A stretch of 64,000 nucleotides of DNA from Rhodocyclales bacterium (GTDB lineage: Bacteria > Pseudomonadota > Gammaproteobacteria > Burkholderiales > Rhodocyclaceae). The stretch is from NCBI GenBank assembly GCA_003105015.1, contig PQAF01000010.1, forward strand, positions 1 through 64,000, in the 5' to 3' direction. The translations under genes and the position numbers were made by a program. The notes beneath the pieces were generated by a model. That model was given only the letters and a program-made list of their open reading frames with translations, searched no databases and was not told where the DNA came from. Below are positions 20,840 to 31,026 of the stretch, one piece after another; positions within the stretch are counted from its first letter, which is position 1; each line of letters starts with the position of its first letter.

Positions 20840-21821
20840 GGCGTGTGCACGTCCTTCAGCAGGTCTTCCACCGGTTCCCACGGTGCCGCTTCGGCGAAAT
20901 CCACCGCCGCCTGCACTTCCGCGTTCGCCCTGGCGTCGAAGGCGAGGAATTCCTCCTCGGTGAGCTTTTCCTCCGCCTTCAGCCGCGCCGAGAAGGTGTG
21001 CAGCGGGCCGCGCGCCTTCCATTCCTCCACCTCGGCCTTGTCGCGGTAGAGCTCGGGGTCGAACATCGAGTGGGCGCGGAAGCGGTAGGTCTGCAGCTCG
21101 AGAAAGAAGGGGCCGAGGCCGTCGCGCACGTGCGCCGCGGCGAGCTTCATCGCCTCGTGCACTGCGACGATGTCCATGCCGTCGGCCTTCAGCGTCGGCA
21201 CGGCGTAGCTGGCCGCCTTGGCGCACAGGTCGGTCTGCGCTTCCGAGCGCGCCAGCGCCGTGCCCATGGCGTACAGGTTGTTCTCGCAGCAGAACAGCAC
21301 CGGCAGCTGCCACAGCGCGGCGAGGTTCATCGATTCGTGGAAGGCGCCCTCGGCCATGGCGCCCTCGCCGAAGAAGCAGGCGGTCACCGCCCGCCGGCCC
21401 TGCAGCTTGTCGGCGAGGGCGAAGCCGACCGCCAGCGGCAGGCCGCCGCCGACGATGGCGTTGCCGCCGTAGAAGCGCGTCGCCGCGTCGAAGAGGTGCA
21501 TCGAGCCGCCGCGCCCGCGCGAGCAGCCCGCGCTCTTGCCGAACATCTCCGCCATGATGGCGTTCATCGAGACGCCGCGCACCAGGGCGTGGCCGTGCTC
21601 GCGGTAGGTGGCGACGATGTTGTCGTCCGCCGTCAGCGCATGCATCGCGCCGACGGCGCAGGCCTCCTCGCCGATGTAGAGGTGCAGGAAGCCGCGGATC
21701 TTCTGCGCGCCGTAGAGTTCGGCGCACTTCTCCTCCATGCGGCGGATGCGCAGCATGTCGGCGAGCAGCTTCTGCGCGAAGCCCTTGTCCCAGGGCACTG
21801 GCCCTGCAGGCGGCGGTGCGA

Positions 21822-21825
<4 letters not shown>
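20836..21825 (-). CDS. 2-oxo-acid (pyruvate/acetoin) dehydrogenase E1 alpha subunit
   Basis: The 329 residues form a thiamine-diphosphate-binding E1-alpha. It has [35 protein letters not shown], the signature [10 protein letters not shown], and the ThDP motif [15 protein letters not shown]...CCENN. The open frame runs far upstream into the ligase gene. The GTG at 21823-21825, which overlaps the ligase stop (GTGA), gives a protein of normal family length and is chosen. The sequence fits both PdhA-type and AcoA-type enzymes, so pyruvate or acetoin are the likely substrates. Confidence 0.92.
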
Positions 21826-23582
<1,757 letters not shown>

Positions 23583-23659
23583 CCAGCCTCCTTCACGCCC
23601 ATGATGCAGGAATTCTGCGGCGCGGGGTGCAGTCCGGACTTTGACTTACGACAAAAGAA

Positions 23660-25072
23660 TCAGACGACGCGGAAGTTCTTGAACTGCCAGGGGTCGTCGC
23701 CGTCGAGGTCTTCATCGAACAGCCGGCCGCGGTCCTGCAGGGGCGTCCAGTCGCTGTATTCGCCGACCACCTGGCCGAGGTACGGCCGGATGAAATCCAT
23801 GATCTCGGCATGATCCATTTCCTCCGGCTCGACCACGCCGCGGTCCGGATGCCGCAGCGCCCAGATCACGCCGGCCACCACCGGCGCCGTCACCTGCAGG
23901 CTGGTGGCGCTGTTGTGCGGGGCGAGGCGGCGCGCTTCCACGATGGAGAGCCGCGAGCCGTACCAATAGGTGCCCTTTTCATGGCCCATCAGCAGCACGC
24001 CCAGCTCGTCCACGCCGGAGACGATCTCGTCCTTGACCAGGCGGTGCGACGCCTGCATCTGCCAGTTGCGGCCGGCCAGTTCGTGCACCGACTGCACCGT
24101 GTCGTCCGAGGGGTGGTAGGCGTAATGCACCGTCGGACGGTATTCCGGGCTGTCGCCGTCGCCGATGGTGAAGAAATCGGCCAGCGAAATCGATTCGCTG
24201 TGGGTGATGAGAAAGCCGTGGATCGGCCCGGCCAGCGGCGTCCACGTGCGCACCCGGGTGCTGGCGCCGGGGCGGGTCAGGTAGATGGCGGCCTTGCAGC
24301 CGGCATCGTGACGGCGTCCGTCGGCGGGGAAATGACGCTCATGGCTGCCCCAGCCGAGTTCCGCGGGCTGGCAGCCCTCGCCGACGAAGCCCTCCACCGA
24401 CCAGGTGTTCACGAACTCGCCGGGCGCCTTGCGCGGCTCGGCCACCTGGCTGTCGCGCTCGGCGACGTGGATGGTCCGGATGTTCAGTTCGCGCGCCAGG
24501 CGCGCCCAGCCGGCGCGGTCTTTCGGCGCATCGACGGGCCGGCCGCAGTCGCGGGCAACGTTGAGCAGTGCTTCCTTGACCAGGTGCGAAATCATGCCCG
24601 GATTGGCGCCGTGCGTGATGATGGCCGTCGGCGTGCCTGGCCGCTTGAGCTTCAGTGCCGTCTCGCGCAGGGCGTAGTTCGAACGCGCGGCCGGCGTGAC
24701 CGAAACATCGGTGTAGCCGCCGGCCCAGGGCTCGATGCAGGTGTCGATGTACAGCGCGCCACGCTCCTGGCAGAGCGTGATGAGGGCGACGCTGGAAACG
24801 TCGGTGGAGCAATTGATCAGGAAGTCGCCGCGACCAAGGCGCGGCTCCAGCAGGGTGCGGAAATTGGCGGGAGTGAGGGGGGAGTCATGGAAGGCGACGC
24901 CGTATTCGGCGGCCACCTTGCGGCCGTTCTCGTCGCCGGTCACGATGACGATCTGCTCCGGCTTCAGGTCGATGTGGCGCAGCAGCAGGGGCAACGTGCC
25001 CTGTCCGATCGAGCCGAAGCCCACCATGACTATGCGGCCGGAAAAGGCCAGCGCTTTGCGGTTTCCCCCCAA
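23660..25072 (-). CDS. hss: Homospermidine synthase
   Basis: HSS makes sym-homospermidine from putrescine (or putrescine plus spermidine) in an NAD-dependent reaction. The 470 residues open with the nucleotide-binding motif IVMVGFGSIGQGTLPLLLRH. They carry family-specific segments THGANPGMISHLVKEAL, NTWSVEGFVGEGCQPAELG, GYTDVSVTP and EKGTYWYGSRL. The chosen start is TTG (25070-25072), preceded by a good Shine-Dalgarno (AGGGGAGAG); the frame extends further but without a better site. It is the first gene of the hss-ligase-E1-E2-ACP run. HSS is best known from alphaproteobacteria. Confidence 0.9.
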   Translation of the reverse strand: MGGNRKALAFSGRIVMVGFGSIGQGTLPLLLRHIDLKPEQIVIVTGDENGRKVAAEYGVAFHDSPLTPANFRTLLEPRLGRGDFLINCSTDVSSVALITLCQERGALYIDTCIEPWAGGYTDVSVTPAARSNYALRETALKLKRPGTPTAIITHGANPGMISHLVKEALLNVARDCGRPVDAPKDRAGWARLARELNIRTIHVAERDSQVAEPRKAPGEFVNTWSVEGFVGEGCQPAELGWGSHERHFPADGRRHDAGCKAAIYLTRPGASTRVRTWTPLAGPIHGFLITHSESISLADFFTIGDGDSPEYRPTVHYAYHPSDDTVQSVHELAGRNWQMQASHRLVKDEIVSGVDELGVLLMGHEKGTYWYGSRLSIVEARRLAPHNSATSLQVTAPVVAGVIWALRHPDRGVVEPEEMDHAEIMDFIRPYLGQVVGEYSDWTPLQDRGRLFDEDLDGDDPWQFKNFRVV

Positions 25073-25259
25073 TTTCTCTCCCCTAAATACCTTTCCGTGG
25101 CCCTTTGGGCGACATGGTTGTTTATTACGTAAGGCCGCGCAGGATAAAGGAAAATCCCTGAAAACGCAATGTCTTGGAGCAAGTCCGTGGCCGATGGGCG
25201 CCTTTAGCCGGGTACCTCCGCCGACGCGTACAATCGCCCCTTCTCCGGGGAACGGACCG

Positions 25260-25691
25260 ATGCGCAAACGCCGGGAAAACATCGATTACAGCGCCGAGAT
25301 GAACAGGCACGACTCGCCGGCGGTGCGCCTGCTGTTCGTCGCGCTGGGCACGCTGTTCGTGCTGCTCGGCATCGCCGGCGCCTTCCTGCCGGTCCTGCCG
25401 ACCACTCCGTTCATGCTGCTGGCCGCCGGCTGCTATGCGCGCGCCTCGACCCGCTTCTACAACTGGCTGCTCAACAACCCGACCTTCGGCCCGACCATCC
25501 TCGAGTGGCGGCGCCACCGCAGCATTCCCTGGCGCGTCAAGCTCGCAGCCATCGCCATGATGGCGGCAACGCTGAGCATCTCCATCCTTTTCTTCGTCCC
25601 GTGGCCCGAACTGCAGGCGGCGCTGGCGCTGTTCGGCCTGCTGCTTGCCGCCTACATGTACCGCATCCCCTCGCGCGACCGGCCCCGTTAG
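25260..25691 (+). CDS. DUF454 (YbaN) family small membrane protein
   Basis: This membrane protein of about 143 residues has three hydrophobic segments. The DUF454 core is RLLFVALGTLFVLLGIAGAFLPVLPTTPF followed by ...LLAAGCYARAS and a conserved NNPTFGPTILEWRRHR. The function of the family is unknown. The start at 25260 (MRKRRENIDYS) follows a TACAAT -10-like hexamer (25229-25234) and a GGGGAACGG ribosome-binding site; an alternative start is ATG 25299. It diverges from hss across a 187-bp spacer and ends two bases before rsmB. Confidence 0.85.
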   Translation: MRKRRENIDYSAEMNRHDSPAVRLLFVALGTLFVLLGIAGAFLPVLPTTPFMLLAAGCYARASTRFYNWLLNNPTFGPTILEWRRHRSIPWRVKLAAIAMMAATLSISILFFVPWPELQAALALFGLLLAAYMYRIPSRDRPR

Positions 25692-25693
25692 CC

Positions 25694-26983
25694 ATGCCCC
25701 TCGCTGAAACCTCGCTTGCCTATGCCCTGCACGGCGCTGCCGGCGCCGTTGCCGAAGTCCTCGCCGGCCGCAACCTGAATGAAGTCCTGGCCGGCCTCTG
25801 GCGGAGCATGCCCGACCTGCCGCCCGGGCAGCGCGGCGCCATGCAGGACCTGGCCTACTCCGCCCTGCGGCGCTTCGGGCGCGACGATTTCCACCTGTCG
25901 CAGCTGATGGACAAGCCGCTGCGCGACGGGCCGGTGCGGGGGCTGCTGCTGGTGGCGCTGTCGCGCCTGGCGGCGCGGCCGGAAGAGGCGCATACCATCG
26001 TCGACCAGGCCGTCGAGGCGGCCGGCGCGCTGTCGCGCGGCAAGTACAAGGCGCTCGTGAATGGCGTGCTGCGCAACTTCCTGCGCAGGCAGGCCGAACT
26101 GGAAGCTGCCGCCGGGCAGGACGAGGTCGCCCATTGGCAGCACCCGCGCTGGTGGATTGCCCGCCTGCGCCGCGCCCATCCGGACGGCTGGCAGCCGATC
26201 CTCGAAGCCGGCAACGGCCGTCCGCCGATGACGCTGAGGGTGAATCGCCGCCGTATTGCGGCGACTGACTATCTGGCGCGGCTCGAGGCGGCGGGCCTGG
26301 CGGCACGCCCGCTCGACGGCGGGGCGCTCCTGCTCGAACGTCCCGTGCCGGTTGAGCGCCTGCCCGGCTTTGCCGAGGGGCTGTGCTCCGTGCAGGATGG
26401 CGGTGCGCAACGCGCCGCGCAGCTGCTCGATGTGCACGACGGCATGCGCGTGCTCGACGCCTGCGCCGCACCGGGCGGCAAGACGGCGCATGTTCTCGAG
26501 CTGGCGGACGTCGACCTGCTGGCGCTGGATGCCGATGCAGGCCGTGCGCTGCGCGTCTCGGAGAACCTGTTCCGCCTCGGTCTGCTGGCGAAGGTGGCGC
26601 CGGCCGATTGCCGCGAGCTCGGGGCCTGGTGGGACGGCCGCGAATTCGACCGCATCCTCGCCGACGTGCCGTGCACGGCCTCCGGCGTGGTCCGCCGCCA
26701 CCCTGACGCCAAATGGCTGCGGCGCGAAAAGGACATCGCGCAATTCGCCCGCACGCAGGGGGAAATCCTCGATGCGCTGTGGCGGGTGCTCGCGCCCGGT
26801 GGTAAATTGCTGTACGCGACATGCTCGCTCTTCCCCGAGGAGAACGGTCGCCAGGTCGCGGCCTTCGCCGCGCGACAAGAAGATTGCATGCGGTTGCCGG
26901 TCGCGGGCATGCCCGAGCTGCAGCTGCTGCCCAACGAAGAACATGACGGCTTTTATTACGCCCTCCTCGAGAAGCAGGCCTGA
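25694..26983 (+). CDS. rsmB: 16S rRNA (cytosine-967-C5)-methyltransferase RsmB
   Basis: RsmB methylates C967 of 16S rRNA. The 429 residues have an N-terminal NusB-like RNA-binding domain (LRRFGRDDFHLSQLM, AHTIVDQAVEAAGAL) and a Rossmann methyltransferase domain with the SAM motif LDACAAPGGKTAHVLEL. The two catalytic cysteines are in ILADVPCTASGV and LYATCSLFPEEN. It begins two bases after the DUF454 stop, and its 3' end is overlapped by the next gene. Confidence 0.96.
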   Translation: MPLAETSLAYALHGAAGAVAEVLAGRNLNEVLAGLWRSMPDLPPGQRGAMQDLAYSALRRFGRDDFHLSQLMDKPLRDGPVRGLLLVALSRLAARPEEAHTIVDQAVEAAGALSRGKYKALVNGVLRNFLRRQAELEAAAGQDEVAHWQHPRWWIARLRRAHPDGWQPILEAGNGRPPMTLRVNRRRIAATDYLARLEAAGLAARPLDGGALLLERPVPVERLPGFAEGLCSVQDGGAQRAAQLLDVHDGMRVLDACAAPGGKTAHVLELADVDLLALDADAGRALRVSENLFRLGLLAKVAPADCRELGAWWDGREFDRILADVPCTASGVVRRHPDAKWLRREKDIAQFARTQGEILDALWRVLAPGGKLLYATCSLFPEENGRQVAAFAARQEDCMRLPVAGMPELQLLPNEEHDGFYYALLEKQA

Positions 26984-27560
26984 CCGGCCTGCGTGCCGAA
27001 TAGCCGCGGTGCTGCTGTTCTTCGCGCTGTCCCTGTTTTCCCTTGCCGGCAGCGCCGCCGAGATCGAGGTGAAGGGCGCCGAGATCACCGCGGGCGAGGA
27101 AGCCTGGCTGCTCGATGCGGAGTTCGGCATCGACATCGGCCACCGCCTGGAGGAAGTCGTCGCGCACGGGGTGCCGCTGTATTTCGTCGCCGAGTTCACC
27201 CTGAGCAAGGCGCGCTGGTACTGGGTAGACGAGCATGTCGCCGGCAGGCAGCAGACCTGGCGCCTGTCCTACAATGCGCTGACCCGCCAGTACCGTCTGT
27301 CGACGGGGGCGCTGCACCAGAACTTTGCCTCGCTGGGAGAGGCGCTTGGCGTGCTGGCGCGGTTGCGCAACTGGGCAGTAGCGGACAGGGCGCTGCTGAA
27401 GGCGGGCGAACCGTACAACGCCGCCCTGCGCCTGAAGCTGGACCTGACCCAGCTGCCTAAACCGTTCCAGGTCACCGCCATCGGCAACAAGGACTGGAAC
27501 ATCACGGCCGAGGTGAAGCGCTGGAGCTTCACGCCGCCGAGCGAGACCCGGGCCAAATGA
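26943..27560 (+). CDS. DUF4390 exported protein upstream of ntrY
   Basis: This predicted periplasmic protein of about 205 residues has a signal sequence (hydrophobic IAAVLLFFALSLFSLAG after an Arg-rich n-region). The DUF4390 body includes LYFVAEFTLSKARWYWVDEHVA, a conserved LSYNALTRQYRLS and LPKPFQVTAIGNKDWNITAEV. Its function is unknown, but the family is conserved directly upstream of ntrY-ntrX in betaproteobacteria, so a role in NtrY signalling is possible. The start at ATG 26943 overlaps rsmB by 41 bp and supplies a charged n-region; GTG 27009 is an alternative. It overlaps ntrY by four bases. Confidence 0.82.
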   Translation: MTAFITPSSRSRPDRPACRIAAVLLFFALSLFSLAGSAAEIEVKGAEITAGEEAWLLDAEFGIDIGHRLEEVVAHGVPLYFVAEFTLSKARWYWVDEHVAGRQQTWRLSYNALTRQYRLSTGALHQNFASLGEALGVLARLRNWAVADRALLKAGEPYNAALRLKLDLTQLPKPFQVTAIGNKDWNITAEVKRWSFTPPSETRAK

Positions 27561-29662
27561 GAATCCTGCTCATCGTCGCCGCGGCGCTCGCCGCCATCCT
27601 GCTCTTCCTGCTGACGTCGGCGTCCGCCAACACGGCGCTGTTCGCCGGCGAGTACCGTTTGCTGCTGGGCTTCACTGCCGCCGTCGCCGCCACCCTGCTG
27701 GGCCTGGTGCTGTGGCAGTTGCGCCAGCTCTGGCGCGAGCACCGCGCCCAGGTCTTCGGCTCCCGCCTCAAACTGCGCCTGATGCTGATGTTCGCGCTGA
27801 TGGCGGTGGTGCCAGGTGCGCTGGTGTATGCCGTCTCGCTGCAGTTTGCCGTAAAGAGCATCGAATCCTGGTTCGACGTTCGGGTGGACAAGGCCCTGGA
27901 AGGCGGCCTCAATCTCGGCCGCAATGCCCTGGACTACCTGCTGGCCGACCTGTCGGAAAAGGCGGGCACCATGGCACTCGAACTGGGCGAAGCCTCGGCC
28001 GCAATGCGATCGGCTCAATTGAACCGGCTGCGCGAACAGGCCGGAGTGCAGACGGCCACCCTGCTTTCCGCGGGCGGCCAGGTGATTGCCAGCAGCACGG
28101 GCGAACGCGCTTCCCTGCTGCCCGACCTGCCCTCGCCGTCGCAGCTGCGCCAGGCGCGCCAGGGCCTCGGTGTCAGCGCCGTGGAAGGCGATGCCACGAC
28201 CGGACTGACCTTGCGCGTGCTGGTACCGGTGGCCGCGTATTCCTTTGCCGGCGAGACGCGCGTGCTGCAGCTCACCCAGGCGGTGCCGGCCTCGATCGCT
28301 GCCAGCGCCGAGAGCGTGCAGGCGGTCTATCGCGACTACCAGGAGCTGTCGCTGGCGAAGAGCAGCCTGAAGTGGATGTATACCCTCACGCTGACCCTGG
28401 CGCTGCTGCTCTCCCTGTTTACCGCCATTGCGCTGGCCTTTCTGCTCGCGCGCAGGCTCTCCGCCCCGCTGTCCATCCTGGCCCGCGGTACCGAGGCGGT
28501 GGCGGCCGGCGACTATTCGCCGCGCGAAATCGTTTCCACGCGCGACGAGTTGGGCGTGCTGACGCAGCAGTTCAGCCAGATGACTCGCCAGCTCGACGAG
28601 GCGCGCGCGCTGACGGAAAAAAGCCGTACCGAGACGGAGGCCGCGCGGGCCTACCTGGAGAGCGTGCTGGGCAACCTCTCGGCGGGCGTGCTGGCCTTCG
28701 GCGCGGACGGGCGGCTGCGCGCCGCCAACGACGGCGCCCGCGCCATCCTGCACGACGACCTCGCCGACGCGCAGGGGCAGCCCCTGGCCGGCTGGCGCCG
28801 CCATCTCGAGTTGCGCGACGCCATCGCCGCCGGCTGCGGCGAGGCGTCCGGCGAGTGGCAGCGCGAGATCGAGATGCAGAACGGCGCTGGCGTGCCGCAG
28901 GCGCTGCTGGTGCGCGGCTCGCGCCTGCCGGAGGCCACCGGCGGCGGCTGCGTGGTGGTCTTCGACGACATCACCCAGCTCATCGCCGCGCAGCGCTCGG
29001 CGGCCTGGGGCGAGGTGGCGCGGCGCCTGGCGCACGAGATCAAGAACCCGCTGACGCCGATCCAGCTCTCCGCCGAGCGGCTGCAGCACAAGCTCGCCGA
29101 GAAGCTCTCCGGCGCCGAGCGCGAGATGCTCGAGCGCTCGACGCAGACCATCGTGAACCAGGTCGAGGCGATGAAGCACATGGTGAACGATTTCCGCGAC
29201 TATGCCCGCATGCCGCCGCCCCAGCTTGGTGCGCTCGACCTCAACGCCCTCGTCGAGGAGGTGCTCGGCCTCTACGAGACCTCGCGCGCGCATCTGTCGG
29301 TGGAGCTTGCCGACGGCCTGCCGCGCGTCGCCGGAGACGCGGCGCAGCTGCGCCAGGTCATCCATAATCTGGTGGCCAACGCCGAGGATGCGCTGGCCGA
29401 GGTGGCCGAGCCGGAGATCCGCATCGCCACGCGCGCCGAGGGGCGCGGCGCGGTGCTCTCGGTGAGCGACAACGGGGGCGGCTTTCCGAAGGAAATACTC
29501 GCCCGCGCCTTCGAGCCCTACGTGACGACCAAGGCGAAGGGCACCGGGCTGGGCCTGGCCATCGTCAAGAAGATCGTGGACGAGCACCACGGCCAGATCG
29601 AGATCGCCAACGCCGCGCCGCATGGCGCGCAGGTGAGGATACGGCTGCCGCTGGCGGCGTGA
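27557..29662 (+). CDS. ntrY: Nitrogen/redox sensor histidine kinase NtrY
   Basis: This 701-residue membrane sensor kinase has three N-terminal membrane segments and a periplasmic or extracytoplasmic loop (about 100-270). A fourth segment (TLTLALLLSLFTAIALAFLLA) leads into a HAMP domain (RRLSAPLSILARGTEAVAAGDY) and a PAS-like domain. The HisKA box has the phospho-accepting His in RLAHEIKNPLTPIQLSAERL (near residue 493), and an HATPase domain follows (NLVANAEDAL, DNGGGFP, GTGLGLAIVKKI). It forms a two-component pair with the next gene, from which it is separated by an inserted repeat. Confidence 0.95.
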   Translation: MRILLIVAAALAAILLFLLTSASANTALFAGEYRLLLGFTAAVAATLLGLVLWQLRQLWREHRAQVFGSRLKLRLMLMFALMAVVPGALVYAVSLQFAVKSIESWFDVRVDKALEGGLNLGRNALDYLLADLSEKAGTMALELGEASAAMRSAQLNRLREQAGVQTATLLSAGGQVIASSTGERASLLPDLPSPSQLRQARQGLGVSAVEGDATTGLTLRVLVPVAAYSFAGETRVLQLTQAVPASIAASAESVQAVYRDYQELSLAKSSLKWMYTLTLTLALLLSLFTAIALAFLLARRLSAPLSILARGTEAVAAGDYSPREIVSTRDELGVLTQQFSQMTRQLDEARALTEKSRTETEAARAYLESVLGNLSAGVLAFGADGRLRAANDGARAILHDDLADAQGQPLAGWRRHLELRDAIAAGCGEASGEWQREIEMQNGAGVPQALLVRGSRLPEATGGGCVVVFDDITQLIAAQRSAAWGEVARRLAHEIKNPLTPIQLSAERLQHKLAEKLSGAEREMLERSTQTIVNQVEAMKHMVNDFRDYARMPPPQLGALDLNALVEEVLGLYETSRAHLSVELADGLPRVAGDAAQLRQVIHNLVANAEDALAEVAEPEIRIATRAEGRGAVLSVSDNGGGFPKEILARAFEPYVTTKAKGTGLGLAIVKKIVDEHHGQIEIANAAPHGAQVRIRLPLAA

Positions 29663-29670
29663 GCGCCAGC

Positions 29671-29767
29671 CCGACGGGCCGCCCCTGGGGCGGCGCAGCC
29701 AGCGACATGAAGCCGCATAGCGGCGAACGACCGTCACCCCCTCCCGCGGGAAGGGGGTCGGGGGGGA
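29671..29767 (+). repeat. Dispersed palindromic repeat, copy A
   Basis: This is the first of four copies (A-D) of a GC-rich intergenic repeat. Shared blocks in this orientation are GGGCCGCCCC...GGCGGCGCAGCCA, then CATGAAGCCGCATAGCGGCG, then a CCGTCACCCCC stretch leading to a TCCCGCGGGA hairpin flanked by C and G runs. Here it fills the ntrY-ntrX junction and supplies the bases immediately before the ntrX ATG. Confidence 0.8.
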
Positions 29768-31026
29768 TGGCAAAGGATATGGCAAAGATACTGGTAGTTG
29801 ATGACGAAGTCGGCATCCGCGAGCTGCTCTCGGAAATCCTCCGCGACGAGGGCTACGATGTGCAGCTGGCCGAGCATGCCGCCGCCGCCCGGGCGGCGCG
29901 CAATGCCGCGCGCCCGGACCTGGTGCTGCTCGACATCTGGATGCCGGACACCGACGGCATCACCCTGCTCAAGGAATGGTCGGCCGCCGGCCAGCTCAAC
30001 ATGCCGGTGGTGATGATGTCCGGCCACGGCACCATCGACACGGCAGTGGAGGCCACGCGCATCGGGGCGCAGGATTTCCTCGAGAAGCCGATCGCGCTGC
30101 AGAAACTGCTCGCTGCGGTCAAGCGTGCATTGCAAAAGTCAGTCTCCTCGGAACGGCGCAGCGAGCTGACTCTGGTCGCGTTCGCCCGCTCCGGGCCGCT
30201 GCGGGATCTGAAGAAGCGCCTCGACCAGATTGCCGCGAAAAGCCGCGCCCTGATGCTGAAGACCGGCCCCGGCAGCCTCGCCGAGCTTTGCGCCCGCAGC
30301 CTGCAGGCGCCGGGCAAGGCCTGGCTTGACCTGGCCAGTCACGGCCAGCCGCTGGCGCTCGAGGTCCTCGAACAGGCCTCGGGCGGCATGCTGTTTGCCG
30401 CTGAGTTGTCGGCGCTCTCCCGCCTGCAGCAGAAGAACCTGGCGTTCGCGCTCGACCGCCTGGAGAAGTTCGACCTGCGGCTGGTTGCGGCCAGCGCGCA
30501 AAGCGCAGCCGAGCTGGCCTCGGCCGGCTTCGACGAGGCGCTCGTGCGCCGCCTGGCGGAAGCCAGCCTGGGCGCGCCGGGCCTGGCCGAGTTGCGGGAC
30601 GAGGTGCCGGAGATTGCCGCGCAGATCCTTACGCATCTCGTCGAGGCCGGTGAAGTACCGCTGCGCCGCTTGTCCACGGCCGCGCTGAATGCCTTGCGCA
30701 ATCAAACGTGGGCGGGCGGCTACGCCGAACTGCGCAGCGCCATACGCTCCCTGGCGCTGGGCGCGCTCGAGGAGGAAATTGCCGCCGAGGAAGTGTCGCG
30801 CCTGCTGGCGCCGCAGCCTTCCGCAGCGGCACAGGCGCTGCCGCTCGACCTGCCGCTGCGCGATGCGCGCGAAGCCTTCGAACGCATCTATTTCGAACAC
30901 CACCTGCAGATCGAGGGCGGCAACATGACGCGACTTGCCGAGAAGACCGGCCTGGAGCGCACCCACCTTTACCGCAAGCTGAAGGCTCTCGGCATACCAC
31001 TGGGCCGGAAAGGCGAGGAACAATGA
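29767..31026 (+). CDS. ntrX: NtrX-type response regulator with decayed AAA+ domain
   Basis: The receiver domain is intact (ILVVDDEVGIRELL, phospho-acceptor in VLLDIWMPDTDG, conserved Lys in FLEKPI). So is the Fis-type helix-turn-helix at the C-terminus (MTRLAEKTGLERTHLYRKLKAL). The central sigma54-activator domain is degenerate. Where Walker A should be there is KTGPGSLAE without GK(S/T), the GAFTGA loop is missing, Walker B reads GGMLFAAE without the acidic pair, and the WPGNVREL region is WAGGYAELR. It probably regulates without sigma54. Start choices are ATG 29767 or ATG 29779 (MAKILVVDD). It overlaps trkA by four bases. Confidence 0.88.
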   Translation: MAKDMAKILVVDDEVGIRELLSEILRDEGYDVQLAEHAAAARAARNAARPDLVLLDIWMPDTDGITLLKEWSAAGQLNMPVVMMSGHGTIDTAVEATRIGAQDFLEKPIALQKLLAAVKRALQKSVSSERRSELTLVAFARSGPLRDLKKRLDQIAAKSRALMLKTGPGSLAELCARSLQAPGKAWLDLASHGQPLALEVLEQASGGMLFAAELSALSRLQQKNLAFALDRLEKFDLRLVAASAQSAAELASAGFDEALVRRLAEASLGAPGLAELRDEVPEIAAQILTHLVEAGEVPLRRLSTAALNALRNQTWAGGYAELRSAIRSLALGALEEEIAAEEVSRLLAPQPSAAAQALPLDLPLRDAREAFERIYFEHHLQIEGGNMTRLAEKTGLERTHLYRKLKALGIPLGRKGEEQ

